Shown: piece by piece, positions 38,137-46,610 of the stretch
Layout of the letters: the number at the start of each line of letters is the position of its first letter
Position numbering within the stretch: position 1 is the first letter of the stretch
From: Arthrobacter sp. 35W
GTDB lineage: Bacteria > Actinomycetota > Actinomycetes > Actinomycetales > Micrococcaceae
DNA: 64,000 nucleotides
Direction: 5' to 3'
NCBI RefSeq assembly: GCF_000482545.1
Contig: NZ_KI519454.1
Location: 2,144,954 to 2,208,953, forward strand
The notes under the pieces: generated by a model
Seen by the model: only the letters and a program-made list of their open reading frames with translations
What the model was told of the DNA's origin: nothing
Database searches by the model: none
Position numbers and translations under genes: made by a program

Positions 38137-38460
38137 CGCTCCACCGGCGGCCCTCACCGTGGGGGATGTCACCCGTTCCCGGTGAGTCTGTGGGACGCCT
38201 GTCGGAACTCTTCAACCGCCGCAACGGAGGCGCCGCCGCAGATTTCCGCGCCGGCGGCCGCCAAAGTGCGGACGATGGTCCGGACCTCGTGGGCTCGCAT
38301 CCAGTCATTCACAGCGGCCAGACCCTGCCCACCAAAGGCGAGCCCAAGCCGATCTCGTTCATGATCAGCACGTCGGCGCCGCGCAGCTACGCATCATCCC
38401 CATCCGTTAAGCCGTCCACAGCCAAGAGCCAATGTCCGCCACCGGCCATATGATAAGCGC
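38137..38460. pseudogene. Degraded sequence, possible gene remnant
   Basis: There is no intact gene in this 324-base gap. On the minus strand, two frames that would need one frameshift read GADVLIMNEIGLG and then GLAAVNDWMRAHEVRTIVRTLAAAGAEICGG, which has protein-like composition. It may be the decayed end of an enzyme gene or chance coding potential. Confidence 0.3.
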
Positions 38461-38922
38461 ATGTCTTCCTACACAGTCACTCGCAATGCACTGATCCCGG
38501 CACCCGCCACCGAACTTTTCGCGCTCGTCAACAACTTCCACGAGTGGACCAAGTGGTCGCCGTGGGAAACCGTCGACCCCAACATGGACCGCACCTATTC
38601 CGGTTCGCAGTCCGGCGTCGGCGCCAAGTATGCCTGGTCCGGCAACAGCAAGGCGGGGTCCGGAAACATGGAGATCGTCAAGGTGTCAGAGCCCGATTCG
38701 ATCAGTATCCGGCTGGAATTCACCAAGCCGTTCAAGGCCGTCAACCCCACCGTCTTCACCTTCACGCCCGAGGGCTCCGGCACCCGCGTGACGTGGACCA
38801 TGACCGGCGAGAGCAAGGGCATCGCCAAGATCTTCGCCCTCTTCATGAACATGGACAAGATGGTGGGCAAGGACTTTGAAAAGGGCCTGGCCCAGCTGGC
38901 GCAGGCCACGGCGGCCAAGTAG
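38461..38922 (+). CDS. SRPBCC family (polyketide cyclase/START-like) protein
   Basis: A 153-residue helix-grip protein. YTVTRNALIPAPATELFALVNNFHEWTKWSPWE is the standard opening strand and helix of polyketide-cyclase-2-like members, and the C-terminal helix FEKGLAQLAQATAAK closes the pocket. These proteins bind hydrophobic ligands; the ligand here is unknown. The ATG at 38461 has only a weak upstream site (ATATGATAAGCGC). Confidence 0.88.
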   Translation: MSSYTVTRNALIPAPATELFALVNNFHEWTKWSPWETVDPNMDRTYSGSQSGVGAKYAWSGNSKAGSGNMEIVKVSEPDSISIRLEFTKPFKAVNPTVFTFTPEGSGTRVTWTMTGESKGIAKIFALFMNMDKMVGKDFEKGLAQLAQATAAK

Positions 38923-39047
38923 CCACCGCCGGCACAGCGCCGCAACCACCGTGAAGGAGGCCTTTGACACCTTGGTGCCAAAGGCCTCTATGCGTCTTGA
39001 CCGCGCCCGAAAAAGGGCCTGCAATGGACGTAGTGGAAGGACCCGAG

Positions 39048-39623
39048 ATGCTGGAGTTCACGGCAGTTGCGGCGGTCACGGCCCTGACGGTGTGGGCCGT
39101 GGCAGTCAAGGGTGTCCGGCGGCACGACATGGACGGAGCCTTCTGGTTTGGCTTCGCAGGCCTCTGCGCGCTGGCCCCGGCCATCCTGCCGGCCGCCGCC
39201 AACAACCCAGGAACCGTGCCAGTGCTCCTCGCGTGGGGCGCTCTGGTTTCCGTAGCCACTCTCCTGCTTCTGCGTCGCCACGACAGGCGTTCCCGGCAGG
39301 CCGGACTGCTCGCAGCCGAGTCGACGGTGCTGCACGCCCTGGCCGCCCGGCACGACGCGGTGATATCCCGCTGGCACACCTATGAACTCGACGTCGGCAG
39401 GTGCATCGACTTCCCCGCCATGTCGGATGTCCGCGTACCTGAAACTTCCGCCCTGGTCCGGGCGATGGCCGAGGCGGCCAGACTTCGCCCGGGCACCAGG
39501 ATCCAGAACCCCGGCGCCGCGCCCGCCTACGGCGCGGCCGTCGAACGTCTGGAAGAGGCGTTCAGGACGGCCGAACGCGCCGCCATCGGGGCTGCAGCCG
39601 ACGACGGCGGCACACTGCGCTAG
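39048..39623 (+). CDS. Putative two-helix membrane protein
   Basis: A 191-residue protein with two hydrophobic segments near the N-terminus (MLEFTAVAAVTALTVWAVAV, and GTVPVLLAWGALVSVATLLLL) and a soluble helical C-terminal half. That half includes HALAARHDAVISRWHTYELD, a region seen in Arthrobacter hypothetical proteins. The start at 39048 has GGAAGG seven bases upstream; ATG 39024 with AAGGG is an equally possible start. No function is recognised. Its stop overlaps the opposing PEP-utilising gene by four bases. Confidence 0.7.
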   Translation: MLEFTAVAAVTALTVWAVAVKGVRRHDMDGAFWFGFAGLCALAPAILPAAANNPGTVPVLLAWGALVSVATLLLLRRHDRRSRQAGLLAAESTVLHALAARHDAVISRWHTYELDVGRCIDFPAMSDVRVPETSALVRAMAEAARLRPGTRIQNPGAAPAYGAAVERLEEAFRTAERAAIGAAADDGGTLR

Positions 39624-42412
39624 TCCGCCAGGCGCACCGTGCCGGCGCCGCCGTCAACGTCCATGTGGCGCCCCGTGTCGATCAACGACGTCGCATCCGG
39701 CACCCCCACCACGGCGGGGATGCCGTATTCACGCGCCACCACTGCGCCATGGGAGTTGGCACCGCCCATTTCCATCACCAGACCACCGGCCGTCAGAAAC
39801 AAGGGGGTCCACCCCGGGTCCGTCGATGGCGCCACCAGGATCTCCCCCGGTTCCAGCCGCGCACCCACGGGGTCCAGGATGACGCGGGCCGTGCCGGACA
39901 CTGTTCCGGCCGACGCCGGAGTCCCCCGCAGCTGCCCCGGCTCGGTCTGTGCCGCATCGCTGCCTGTCCCGGGAACCGCCTCTGGTTCGGTGCCATCGGA
40001 GAGCAGTACCCGGGGAATGTGCCGCCGGCGCAGCTCCCGGGCGTACTCGGCCTGCCGCTCCTGAACCAGCTCCCTCAGTGCGGCGCCGCCATCCGCGGGA
40101 GGGCCGAATCCGGCGCCGGCCTCGGCAAAGCCCAGGAAGAAGATGTCCTCAGCCGCCGCCAGGATGCCCCGTTCGGCCAGCAGAACTCCGGCGCGCAGCA
40201 GGTCGCGCCGTGCCGCATCGAACGCCACAATCAGCAGGTACTTGGGCTGCTCGCGCAGCCCGCCGAGCAGCCGGGCCCGGCGCAGCGCGCCCTTGGCCAC
40301 CGCCGCCGGCAGCGGACCCTTCCGCCGGGCCCGGGCCACCAGTTCCGCGGCCATCGCCTCGCCCGCCCGCGCCGACTCGGCAAACTTTGCCTCGGGCGCA
40401 TCGCCGGGGCCCAGGGCCAGGTAGCCGGCCAGCACACCCAGAATGTGTCCGGGATCCTCGGACCAGCGCGGCAGACCGACGTCGATCTCCCCCACGGCAC
40501 GGTGGCCGTATTGGCCCAGGAAGGCGGACAACCCGCTCTGCAATGAGGCGGGCAGCCCACCTTCCAGATACGCTCGTGCGAGGTCGGCCGCGGGCGTGCC
40601 GGCCAGCAGGTTCTTGACGGCGTCGGCGTCGGGTCCGTCCCGAACATCGGCGGCAAGGCTCCACAGCTGGAGGTCCATCTCGGTGGTGGCATTGTTGGGC
40701 AGCCCGCGCATCACCGCCTGCAGCTCGCCGGGCTCGGCGATGCCGCGCAGCAGCCGCTGGGCCAGCCCGGCCATGGCGAATCCCCCGGCCGGTGCCGGAA
40801 GAATCGAGGGCAGCACCGGAAAGACATCCTGCTCGAAGACCTGCCGGGCACGCGCCAAAAGGCCCGGTCCGTCATCGGGGGACGGCCGGCCGGTCGCCAA
40901 GCGCGCCCGGAGCTTCCCTTCAAAGGCGAGCGCATTCTCCAGCGCAGCCTGCGGGCGGAGCACCACCCGGGCCAGCCCCGCCGGCACCCGGTAGGCTGCG
41001 GCAATCCGGCCCACCCGCCGCAGCAGCGGGAGCGCAGAGCGGGTGGTGATGGAAAAGCGCTCGTCCTCGAAGAGCCGCCGGAGGACGACGGCGGAGCGCG
41101 CCTCCATGACACCCAGCACCTTGGGGGCCAGCACCCGGCCCACCTCACTGCGCACCACAGTGGTGGCATCGATGTAGACGCGGCCGCCGGCCACCATGAA
41201 GGGTGACGGGCCGTCAAGGGGCTCCGGTACGGAAAAGCCCGCATGGGCGGCGATCGAGGCGCCCAGCAGTTTCATGCCCGCCAAACCCATGGGCGTCAGC
41301 GGGCGGGTGAGCCCCTGGGCCAGGCTGAAGCAAAAGTAGGCGCGGACCTGATCTGCCGGTGCATCATCGCGGCGGGCCGGCAGCGGGTAGAGCGTGGTGA
41401 TGGCACGGGTCTGGGTGAGCCACAGCCTTCCGTCCGCGTCCAGGGCCCATTCGGCATCCTGCGGCGCGCCGAAGTGTGCCTCGAGCCGCCGCGCCAACGC
41501 CGCGAGTCCCTGGATGTGTGAGGTCCCTAGGCACAGGGACGCCGGGTCCGAGGCACCGCTGAGCCGCTCGGTGCCGCCGCCCGGCCTCGGCCGCACCTCC
41601 CATTGCCGACGCCCCACGGTGCTGGAGAGGATGCGCCCACTGCCGCCGTCGGCCACAATGTGGTCTGGATCCACCATGCCGGAGACGACGGCCTCGCCCA
41701 GACCCGGGCTGGCATCGATGACCAGCTGCCCCCTGGTCCCCGTCACGGGATTGGCGGTGAACAACACGCCGGCCACATCGGCGGGGACCATCAGCTGGAC
41801 GACCACCGCCAGTGCCGCACTGGCCCCGTCAATGCCATTGGTTGCACGGTAGGCGACGGCGCGGTCCGTCCAGAGCGAGGCCCAGCATCGGCGCACAGCA
41901 TCCAGGACGGCATCAATCCCGACCACCTGGAGGAAGCTGTCCTGTTGGCCGGCAAAACTGGCGAAGGGCAGATCCTCCGCCGTGGCCGAGGACCGCACGG
42001 CCACCGGAGCATCCCACCCCGGGGCGTCGACGCCGTCGACCGCGCCGGTAGTGCCGTTCCGGCTGGCGGCGCTGGTGCCGGATAGGGCCGAGTAGGCGGA
42101 GCGGATCTCGACGGCTGCGGACTCGGGGATGGTGGCACCGGCGAGCAGGGTGCGGGCCCTGGCCGCCAACTCCTCGCGCTCCGCACCCGAAGCTTTGGCG
42201 ATCGCCTGGGCCACCTCCCCCAGCCCCACGTCCCCCGCCGCCAGCCGATAGGCCCCGGTGGTTACGCAGAATCCCGCTGGCACGGGGAACCGGCCCCGCA
42301 GCATCTCGCCGAGGTTGGCGGCCTTGCCGCCCACCTCTTCCAGCATGCCGCCGTGGACCTGGTCCAGATCCACAACCACCGTCGCAGGGAGGGCACCGCC
42401 GTTAGTCGCCAT
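39620..42412 (-). CDS. PEP/pyruvate-dikinase-like enzyme, rifampicin-phosphotransferase-like
   Basis: A 930-residue enzyme with an ATP-binding domain at the N-terminus (GGKAANLGEMLRGRFPVPAGFCV, then AVRSSATAEDLPFASFAGQQDSFL and QTRAITTLYPLP), a long middle domain and a C-terminal swivelling domain. The phosphohistidine is about His888 in GGANSHGAVVAREYGIPAVVG. This order and the middle GEIDVGLPRWSEDPGHIL resemble rifampicin phosphotransferase (Rph), rather than PEP synthase, which has a PEP-binding barrel after the His. A rox homologue is 17 kb away, but no RAE core lies upstream here, and non-Rph relatives exist. The start at 42412 is by family fit; the ribosome site is weak. Confidence 0.75.
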   Translation of the reverse strand: MATNGGALPATVVVDLDQVHGGMLEEVGGKAANLGEMLRGRFPVPAGFCVTTGAYRLAAGDVGLGEVAQAIAKASGAEREELAARARTLLAGATIPESAAVEIRSAYSALSGTSAASRNGTTGAVDGVDAPGWDAPVAVRSSATAEDLPFASFAGQQDSFLQVVGIDAVLDAVRRCWASLWTDRAVAYRATNGIDGASAALAVVVQLMVPADVAGVLFTANPVTGTRGQLVIDASPGLGEAVVSGMVDPDHIVADGGSGRILSSTVGRRQWEVRPRPGGGTERLSGASDPASLCLGTSHIQGLAALARRLEAHFGAPQDAEWALDADGRLWLTQTRAITTLYPLPARRDDAPADQVRAYFCFSLAQGLTRPLTPMGLAGMKLLGASIAAHAGFSVPEPLDGPSPFMVAGGRVYIDATTVVRSEVGRVLAPKVLGVMEARSAVVLRRLFEDERFSITTRSALPLLRRVGRIAAAYRVPAGLARVVLRPQAALENALAFEGKLRARLATGRPSPDDGPGLLARARQVFEQDVFPVLPSILPAPAGGFAMAGLAQRLLRGIAEPGELQAVMRGLPNNATTEMDLQLWSLAADVRDGPDADAVKNLLAGTPAADLARAYLEGGLPASLQSGLSAFLGQYGHRAVGEIDVGLPRWSEDPGHILGVLAGYLALGPGDAPEAKFAESARAGEAMAAELVARARRKGPLPAAVAKGALRRARLLGGLREQPKYLLIVAFDAARRDLLRAGVLLAERGILAAAEDIFFLGFAEAGAGFGPPADGGAALRELVQERQAEYARELRRRHIPRVLLSDGTEPEAVPGTGSDAAQTEPGQLRGTPASAGTVSGTARVILDPVGARLEPGEILVAPSTDPGWTPLFLTAGGLVMEMGGANSHGAVVAREYGIPAVVGVPDATSLIDTGRHMDVDGGAGTVRLAD

Positions 42413-42535
42413 GACCTCAGAATAGACCTGCCTCAGGGGCACGCCAGGGGCCGTGACGGACCGGCTTGGAAGGCGCAGAATGGAAGAACGGGCCGCCGAA
42501 GCAGCGGCCCGGCATGACGAGCCGAAGGGGACCCA

Positions 42536-42673
42536 ATGACCAGCGTTCCAGCACACGAGGAACACATCCGCGAACACAGTGAGGAAGCGGCCGAAGGAAC
42601 GGACGGCGCCGACCTCCCCGAGATCCGGATGCACTCGCAGGATCCGGCCGAAGGCGCCGACGAGGACGCCTAG
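42536..42673 (+). CDS. Small acidic protein with repeated HS-x-x-x-AEG motif
   Basis: A 45-residue open frame, divergent from the PEP-utilising gene. GAAGGGG lies six bases before the ATG at 42536. The peptide contains two copies of a short motif, HSEEAAEG (14-21) and HSQDPAEG (33-40), and is strongly acidic without Cys or membrane parts. Similar short acidic peptides seem to recur in Arthrobacter relatives. Function unknown. Confidence 0.55.
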   Translation: MTSVPAHEEHIREHSEEAAEGTDGADLPEIRMHSQDPAEGADEDA

Positions 42674-42707
42674 CCCGCAGGACTGGTGCAGTGGCGGGCG
42701 GCGCCGC

Positions 42708-43820
42708 TCAGCCCAGGGACCCCGCCGCCACGACCTCCACGTCGAAGCGTTGGACGGCGGTGTTGCCCATGCCCTGGGCGTTCCACTCCGGCTCCAACGG
42801 CTGCGATGCGCCCGACGCGTCCCAGGCCCGGCACGCCAGCGAGTGGACGCCCGGGGTTGCAACCCACGGGAAGCTGAACCCATGCCAGGCCCGCGGTCCA
42901 ATGGACGGTTCCAGCTGCGCCCTGGCCCAGCCGCCGTCGACGGCGACGTCCACCCGGGCCACGGGCGCGCTGCCCGACCACGCCCTGCCCCTGAGCATCA
43001 CCGGCCCGGCTTCCAGCAGCCGGTTGCGCGTCAGAAAGTCCGGCACGCCGGGTGGGGCCAGCAGCGAGCGCACGCGGATCCGCTGTACAGGGGTGCCCGG
43101 ATCGCCGTCGTCATGCTGGTAGCGGTAGGCGATGGCCTGCTGGTAGCCCAGGAAGGGCGTCCGCACCGCTTCAATGGAGCGCAGCCACTTGACGCTGGCC
43201 ATGCCGTACCAGCCCGGAACCAGCAGCCGCAGCGGGAAGCCGTGGGCCGGGGGCAGCGGCCGCCCATTCATTTCATAGGCCAGCAGTACATCGTTGCCGA
43301 GGGCGTCGTCGATGCTGAGGCTGCGCTGGTAATGCTGCGCCACCCCGCCCTGCACGCCCTGGTCCGCGCCGGTGAAGACCAGTTCGACGGCGTCGTCGGC
43401 CAGTTCCGCTTCCGCCAGCAGCGGCGCCAACGGTGTGCCCGTCCATTCCGCCGTCCCGAAGGCCCCCAGATCCCAGGGTTGGCTGATGGGCCGCGGATCC
43501 AACCGCGAGCGCCCGTTGCCGGCGCACTCCATGGTGACGGTGATGGTCCGGCTCGGGCGGACCATCAGTTCACCCAGGGTCAGTTTCAGGCGGATTCCGA
43601 CGGCGCCGCCCACCGAGAGCCGCCAGTCGAAGGGATCCAGCTGGGGAACATCGAAGTGGACCAGCAGGTAGTGCATTCCGGGCGGGGTGATCGGCCAGCG
43701 GAGCGACTCCAGCGGGGCCGCGTGGTTGCGCGAAGCAAGCTGGAGTTCCTCGCGTGTGATGGGACCGGTGCTCGCGGACTCGGGTGCCGTGCCGCGGACG
43801 CGGTTCTCTAGTGCGCCCAT
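42708..43820 (-). CDS. Sulfite-oxidase-family molybdopterin oxidoreductase
   Basis: A 370-residue protein with the sulfite oxidase fold. The molybdenum-ligating Cys is in MECAGNGRS, and HFDVPQLDPFDWRLSVGG is the typical beginning of the Mo-binding domain. The C-terminal 110 residues are the Ig-like dimerisation domain (LRGRAWSGSAPVARVDVAVDGG). There is no Tat signal, so it is probably cytoplasmic. No heme domain or partner is adjacent. It could oxidise sulfite or reduce an oxidised substrate; the direction is not evident. Confidence 0.88.
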   Translation of the reverse strand: MGALENRVRGTAPESASTGPITREELQLASRNHAAPLESLRWPITPPGMHYLLVHFDVPQLDPFDWRLSVGGAVGIRLKLTLGELMVRPSRTITVTMECAGNGRSRLDPRPISQPWDLGAFGTAEWTGTPLAPLLAEAELADDAVELVFTGADQGVQGGVAQHYQRSLSIDDALGNDVLLAYEMNGRPLPPAHGFPLRLLVPGWYGMASVKWLRSIEAVRTPFLGYQQAIAYRYQHDDGDPGTPVQRIRVRSLLAPPGVPDFLTRNRLLEAGPVMLRGRAWSGSAPVARVDVAVDGGWARAQLEPSIGPRAWHGFSFPWVATPGVHSLACRAWDASGASQPLEPEWNAQGMGNTAVQRFDVEVVAAGSLG

Positions 43821-43870
43821 GGCGCCAGTGTGGTCCGCGTCCGCGGGGGTGTCAAGGTTCCGCGGACGGT

Positions 43871-44362
43871 CTACGCGCCGCTGGCCACACCGGCCAGCAG
43901 TTCCTCCATGCGGTCGTAGCCCTCGGCCATGCCGCCCTCCATGCCGGAGGCGACCATGCCGTCGCGGTCTTCAACGGTTTGGTAGACGGCGTGCGTGCTC
44001 ACCTTGGTGCGGCCGCCCAGATCCTCGAAGGTGACGCGCTCCAGGCTCACATGCCCCGGGTAGCCGTCGAACTCAAAGGTCTGCAGCATCTGCTCCCCCG
44101 GCGTGATGGAGTGGAAGACGCCCTTGAAGCCAAAGGCATTGCCTTCGGGATCGCGGTGGATGTAGTTCCAGCGGCCGCCCGCCCGGGGATCGAACTCCAC
44201 AATCTCCATGGCCAGGTTCCGCGGCCCCATCCACTGGGTGATCAGCGCCGGATCGGTGTAGGCGCGGTAGACGGCGTCCAGCGGTGCATCCAACTCGCGG
44301 ACGGTGTCGATGAAGGGGACGCCCGGCTCGGCGGTGATGGTGAGTGAGTTCTTGGTGCTCAT
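43871..44362 (-). CDS. SRPBCC (AHSA1-like) protein
   Basis: A 163-residue START/AHSA1-like protein. VRELDAPLDAVYRAYTDPALITQWMGP is the signature opening, and GVFHSITPGEQMLQTFEFDGYP is characteristic. It overlaps the preceding ArsR gene by four bases. ArsR plus SRPBCC is a frequent two-gene unit in actinobacteria, in which the regulator controls the pair. The ligand is unknown. The start at 44362 has AGGCAGGG upstream. Confidence 0.9.
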   Translation of the reverse strand: MSTKNSLTITAEPGVPFIDTVRELDAPLDAVYRAYTDPALITQWMGPRNLAMEIVEFDPRAGGRWNYIHRDPEGNAFGFKGVFHSITPGEQMLQTFEFDGYPGHVSLERVTFEDLGGRTKVSTHAVYQTVEDRDGMVASGMEGGMAEGYDRMEELLAGVASGA

Positions 44363-44727
44363 TGCCCTGCCTCTTTTCTGGGTTCCGGATCCATGGCCGC
44401 AAGCAAGGTGTCCAGTCTCCTGAACTGTGCCTCCGCCACGAGCCGGTAGCTGTCGATCCATGCCGTGAGTTCTTCCAGTGCCGCCGGGGCCAGGTGGCAC
44501 GGCCTGCGTGCCCCGTCCCGGCTGCGGGTAATGAGCCCGGCGGCCTCCAACACATGGATGTGCTTGGACACCGCCTGTTTGGTGATGGCGAAGGGTTCCG
44601 CCAACTCGTTCACCGTGGCCGGGCCCCGCGACAATCGTGCAATGAGTCCGCGCCGCACGGGATCTGCCAGGGCAAGGAATGCCCTGTCGAGCTGGGCATC
44701 ACTCCCCCGGGCTGCTGCATCTGGCAT
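44359..44727 (-). CDS. ArsR family transcriptional regulator
   Basis: A 122-residue winged-helix repressor. DPVRRGLIARLSRGPATVNELAEPFAITKQAVSKHIHVLEAAGLI spans the helix-turn-helix (about 22-68). No metal-binding Cys pair is present, so it is of the non-metal ArsR type associated with SRPBCC genes. The promoter region just upstream (44728-44770) is AT-rich, with AATCAACC / GGTTGATT-like repeats that may be its operator. Confidence 0.9.
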   Translation of the reverse strand: MPDAAARGSDAQLDRAFLALADPVRRGLIARLSRGPATVNELAEPFAITKQAVSKHIHVLEAAGLITRSRDGARRPCHLAPAALEELTAWIDSYRLVAEAQFRRLDTLLAAMDPEPRKEAGQ

Positions 44728-44728
44728 T

Positions 44729-44766
44729 AATCAACCTTTTCGTTTATCAACCATTTTGTTGATTAC
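44729..44766. promoter_or_regulatory. Repeated TTGATTA/AATCAAC sequences ahead of the ArsR gene
   Basis: This short AT-rich patch contains AATCAACC, TTATCAACC and GTTGATTA within 38 bases, directly before the ArsR start. Such repeated half-sites are typical of ArsR autoregulation. The exact operator cannot be fixed by eye. Confidence 0.4.
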
Positions 44767-44843
44767 TTAACCATGGTCCTGTTCCAGACGTTCGTCAAGA
44801 GGGTGCGGCACAGGATTTCCCCCGGCCGCGGGCTGTTGTGTGC

Positions 44844-45356
44844 CTAGCCGTGGTGCGGCTTGTGGACCACGCCCGGAATGGCCAGTACAGGCGTGTGCTG
44901 GGTGGTGGTGAGCTTGTGCACCACGGAACCGCCCACCATCTCTTCGGCCCTGGCCGCCAGTCCGGGCCGCCGGGTGCCCACCACTATCACCGCTGCGCCC
45001 ACGGCCTCCGCCAGCCGGCCGATGGCCATGGCCCGGTCGCCGGCCACCACACGGAACGAGGCTTCCACCCCATGCTCCAGGGCCACCCGCGAGAGGAGGT
45101 CCTCCAGATCCTTGGCATCCTGGACCGCTTCGTCGTCGGGATCAAGCGTGGGGGCCAGCGAAAGGGGGTCGACATGCCCGCCAGGAGTCCACTCCAGCAG
45201 ATAGCTGCTCGGATCGACAAAGGCACCAAGCAATGGCACCCCCAGAGTCGCTGCCAACTCGGCGGCCCGGACCACCACGTCCCTGCCCTGCCCCGGCATC
45301 AGCCCCACCAGCACGGGTCCGCTCTCGAAGGGTACGGGCGTGTACTCGGTCTCCAT
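44844..45356 (-). CDS. Universal stress protein (UspA domain)
   Basis: A 170-residue single-domain Usp. The ATP-binding pattern G-2x-G-9x-G-S appears as VVGTRRPGLAARAEEMVGGSVVHKLTT, and the last strand is TPVLAIP. The N-terminal PVLVGLMPGQGRDVVVRAAELAATLG fits. The start at 45356 (METEYTPV) has AGAGG upstream; the longer frame is unlikely. A role in general stress is inferred from the family. Confidence 0.9.
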   Translation of the reverse strand: METEYTPVPFESGPVLVGLMPGQGRDVVVRAAELAATLGVPLLGAFVDPSSYLLEWTPGGHVDPLSLAPTLDPDDEAVQDAKDLEDLLSRVALEHGVEASFRVVAGDRAMAIGRLAEAVGAAVIVVGTRRPGLAARAEEMVGGSVVHKLTTTQHTPVLAIPGVVHKPHHG

Positions 45357-45480
45357 GGCGCTTGCCTCTCCGGTGTCGGTGGTGCTCCGATGAACTGGGC
45401 CGGGTGGCCGGAATCTCCTGCCTCCATTGTCGGCCGGTGCGGCCATTGGCGGAAGTGCCGGCGACGGCGGCCCGGGCTGC

Positions 45481-46500
45481 CTAGGGTTCGAACCAATCGC
45501 CGTCGGGCACTACCGACACCGGTGGCACCGGCGGACCGAACTCCGCCGTCGGAACCTTGATCCGGCCATTGGCGGCCAGCCAGCGCACGGACTCGGCGAC
45601 GGCGGCCAGCGAGGTGTAGCGCGGTTCATAGCCGAGGATGGCATGCGCCTTGGCGATGCTCATCGATGGGCTGTGCGCCACATGGTCCAGGCTGGCGGCG
45701 GCATGCTCCGCCGTCGTGCTGTCCTCAAATCGTTGGAACGGGGCGAATGCCAGCACCGCACCGCGGCCGAACCACCCCGCCACCGCCTCGGCAAAGCCGC
45801 GGAGCGTGAGGGCCCGCTCGCTGGTGGTGTGGAAGCTCTGGCCGATGGCGGCCGGTGCCAACAGGGCGCGGTGGAAGGCCTGGGCGACGTCGTCGGCGTG
45901 GACGTGGTGGACGGTTTCCAATCCCAGCATCGGCACCACCACCGGCTCCCCGGCGGCGAGGCGCTCCCAGACGGACAGGTCGAAATTGCCCACGGGGTTC
46001 ACCACCGGCCAGCCCGGACCGCAGATGTGGCCGGGGTGGAGAACGACGGCTGGGACCCCGCCGGCGTTGGACTGCTCCAGCAGATAGGACTCGATGGCCG
46101 CCTTCGCCATGCCATAGTCGTCAAAGGCATTCCGCGGGGCGTCCTCGGTGGCGGGCACCTCCGTGGCATGGCCGTGGACCCAGATGGTGCCGCAGGAGAG
46201 CAGCATGGCGCCGGTTCCGTGCAGTGCCGCCACCAATTCCCTGGCGGAATCTTCGGTGAAACAGAGGAGATCGACGACGGCGTCCGGCTCCAGGGCGGCG
46301 ACCCTCGCGCCGAAGACACCTGCGGCATCCTCGGCGGCCCGGTCCACGGCGATGCGTTCCACGCCGTCCCAGGCCGGATCCGGATGGTAGGGGCCCCGGC
46401 GTCCTCGGCTGAGCGCCACCACATGGTGCCCGGCGGCCGCCAGCCGCGGCACGAGGTAGCTGCCAATGTGCCCGGTGGCACCGATGACCACAATGCGCAT
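45481..46500 (-). CDS. NAD-dependent epimerase/dehydratase family protein
   Basis: A 339-residue extended short-chain dehydrogenase. The NAD-binding loop is VVIGATGHIGSYL (about 4-16). The YxxxK dyad appears as DDYGMAKAAIE, and PGHICGPGWPVVNP is the following conserved stretch. The start at 46500 (MRIVVIGATG) has GGGAGGA upstream. The substrate is likely a nucleotide sugar or related compound but is not determinable. It is alone in its transcription unit, divergent from the methyltransferase. Confidence 0.88.
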   Translation of the reverse strand: MRIVVIGATGHIGSYLVPRLAAAGHHVVALSRGRRGPYHPDPAWDGVERIAVDRAAEDAAGVFGARVAALEPDAVVDLLCFTEDSARELVAALHGTGAMLLSCGTIWVHGHATEVPATEDAPRNAFDDYGMAKAAIESYLLEQSNAGGVPAVVLHPGHICGPGWPVVNPVGNFDLSVWERLAAGEPVVVPMLGLETVHHVHADDVAQAFHRALLAPAAIGQSFHTTSERALTLRGFAEAVAGWFGRGAVLAFAPFQRFEDSTTAEHAAASLDHVAHSPSMSIAKAHAILGYEPRYTSLAAVAESVRWLAANGRIKVPTAEFGPPVPPVSVVPDGDWFEP

Positions 46501-46610
46501 GAGACGTCCTCCCGGTCCGGGGGTGCTGCTGGTTGCATTCTCCACCACGGCAGGGAAACCGGCCATAGCCCAGCGGCCGGCTGCGGCGGTATTGGGCTAG
46601 GCTCGACGGC

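Noticed and set aside
42413-42535. A second RAE ahead of the Rph-like gene
   Set aside because: No CTTGC-n-GCAAG core was found here; the nearest GC-rich repeats do not match.
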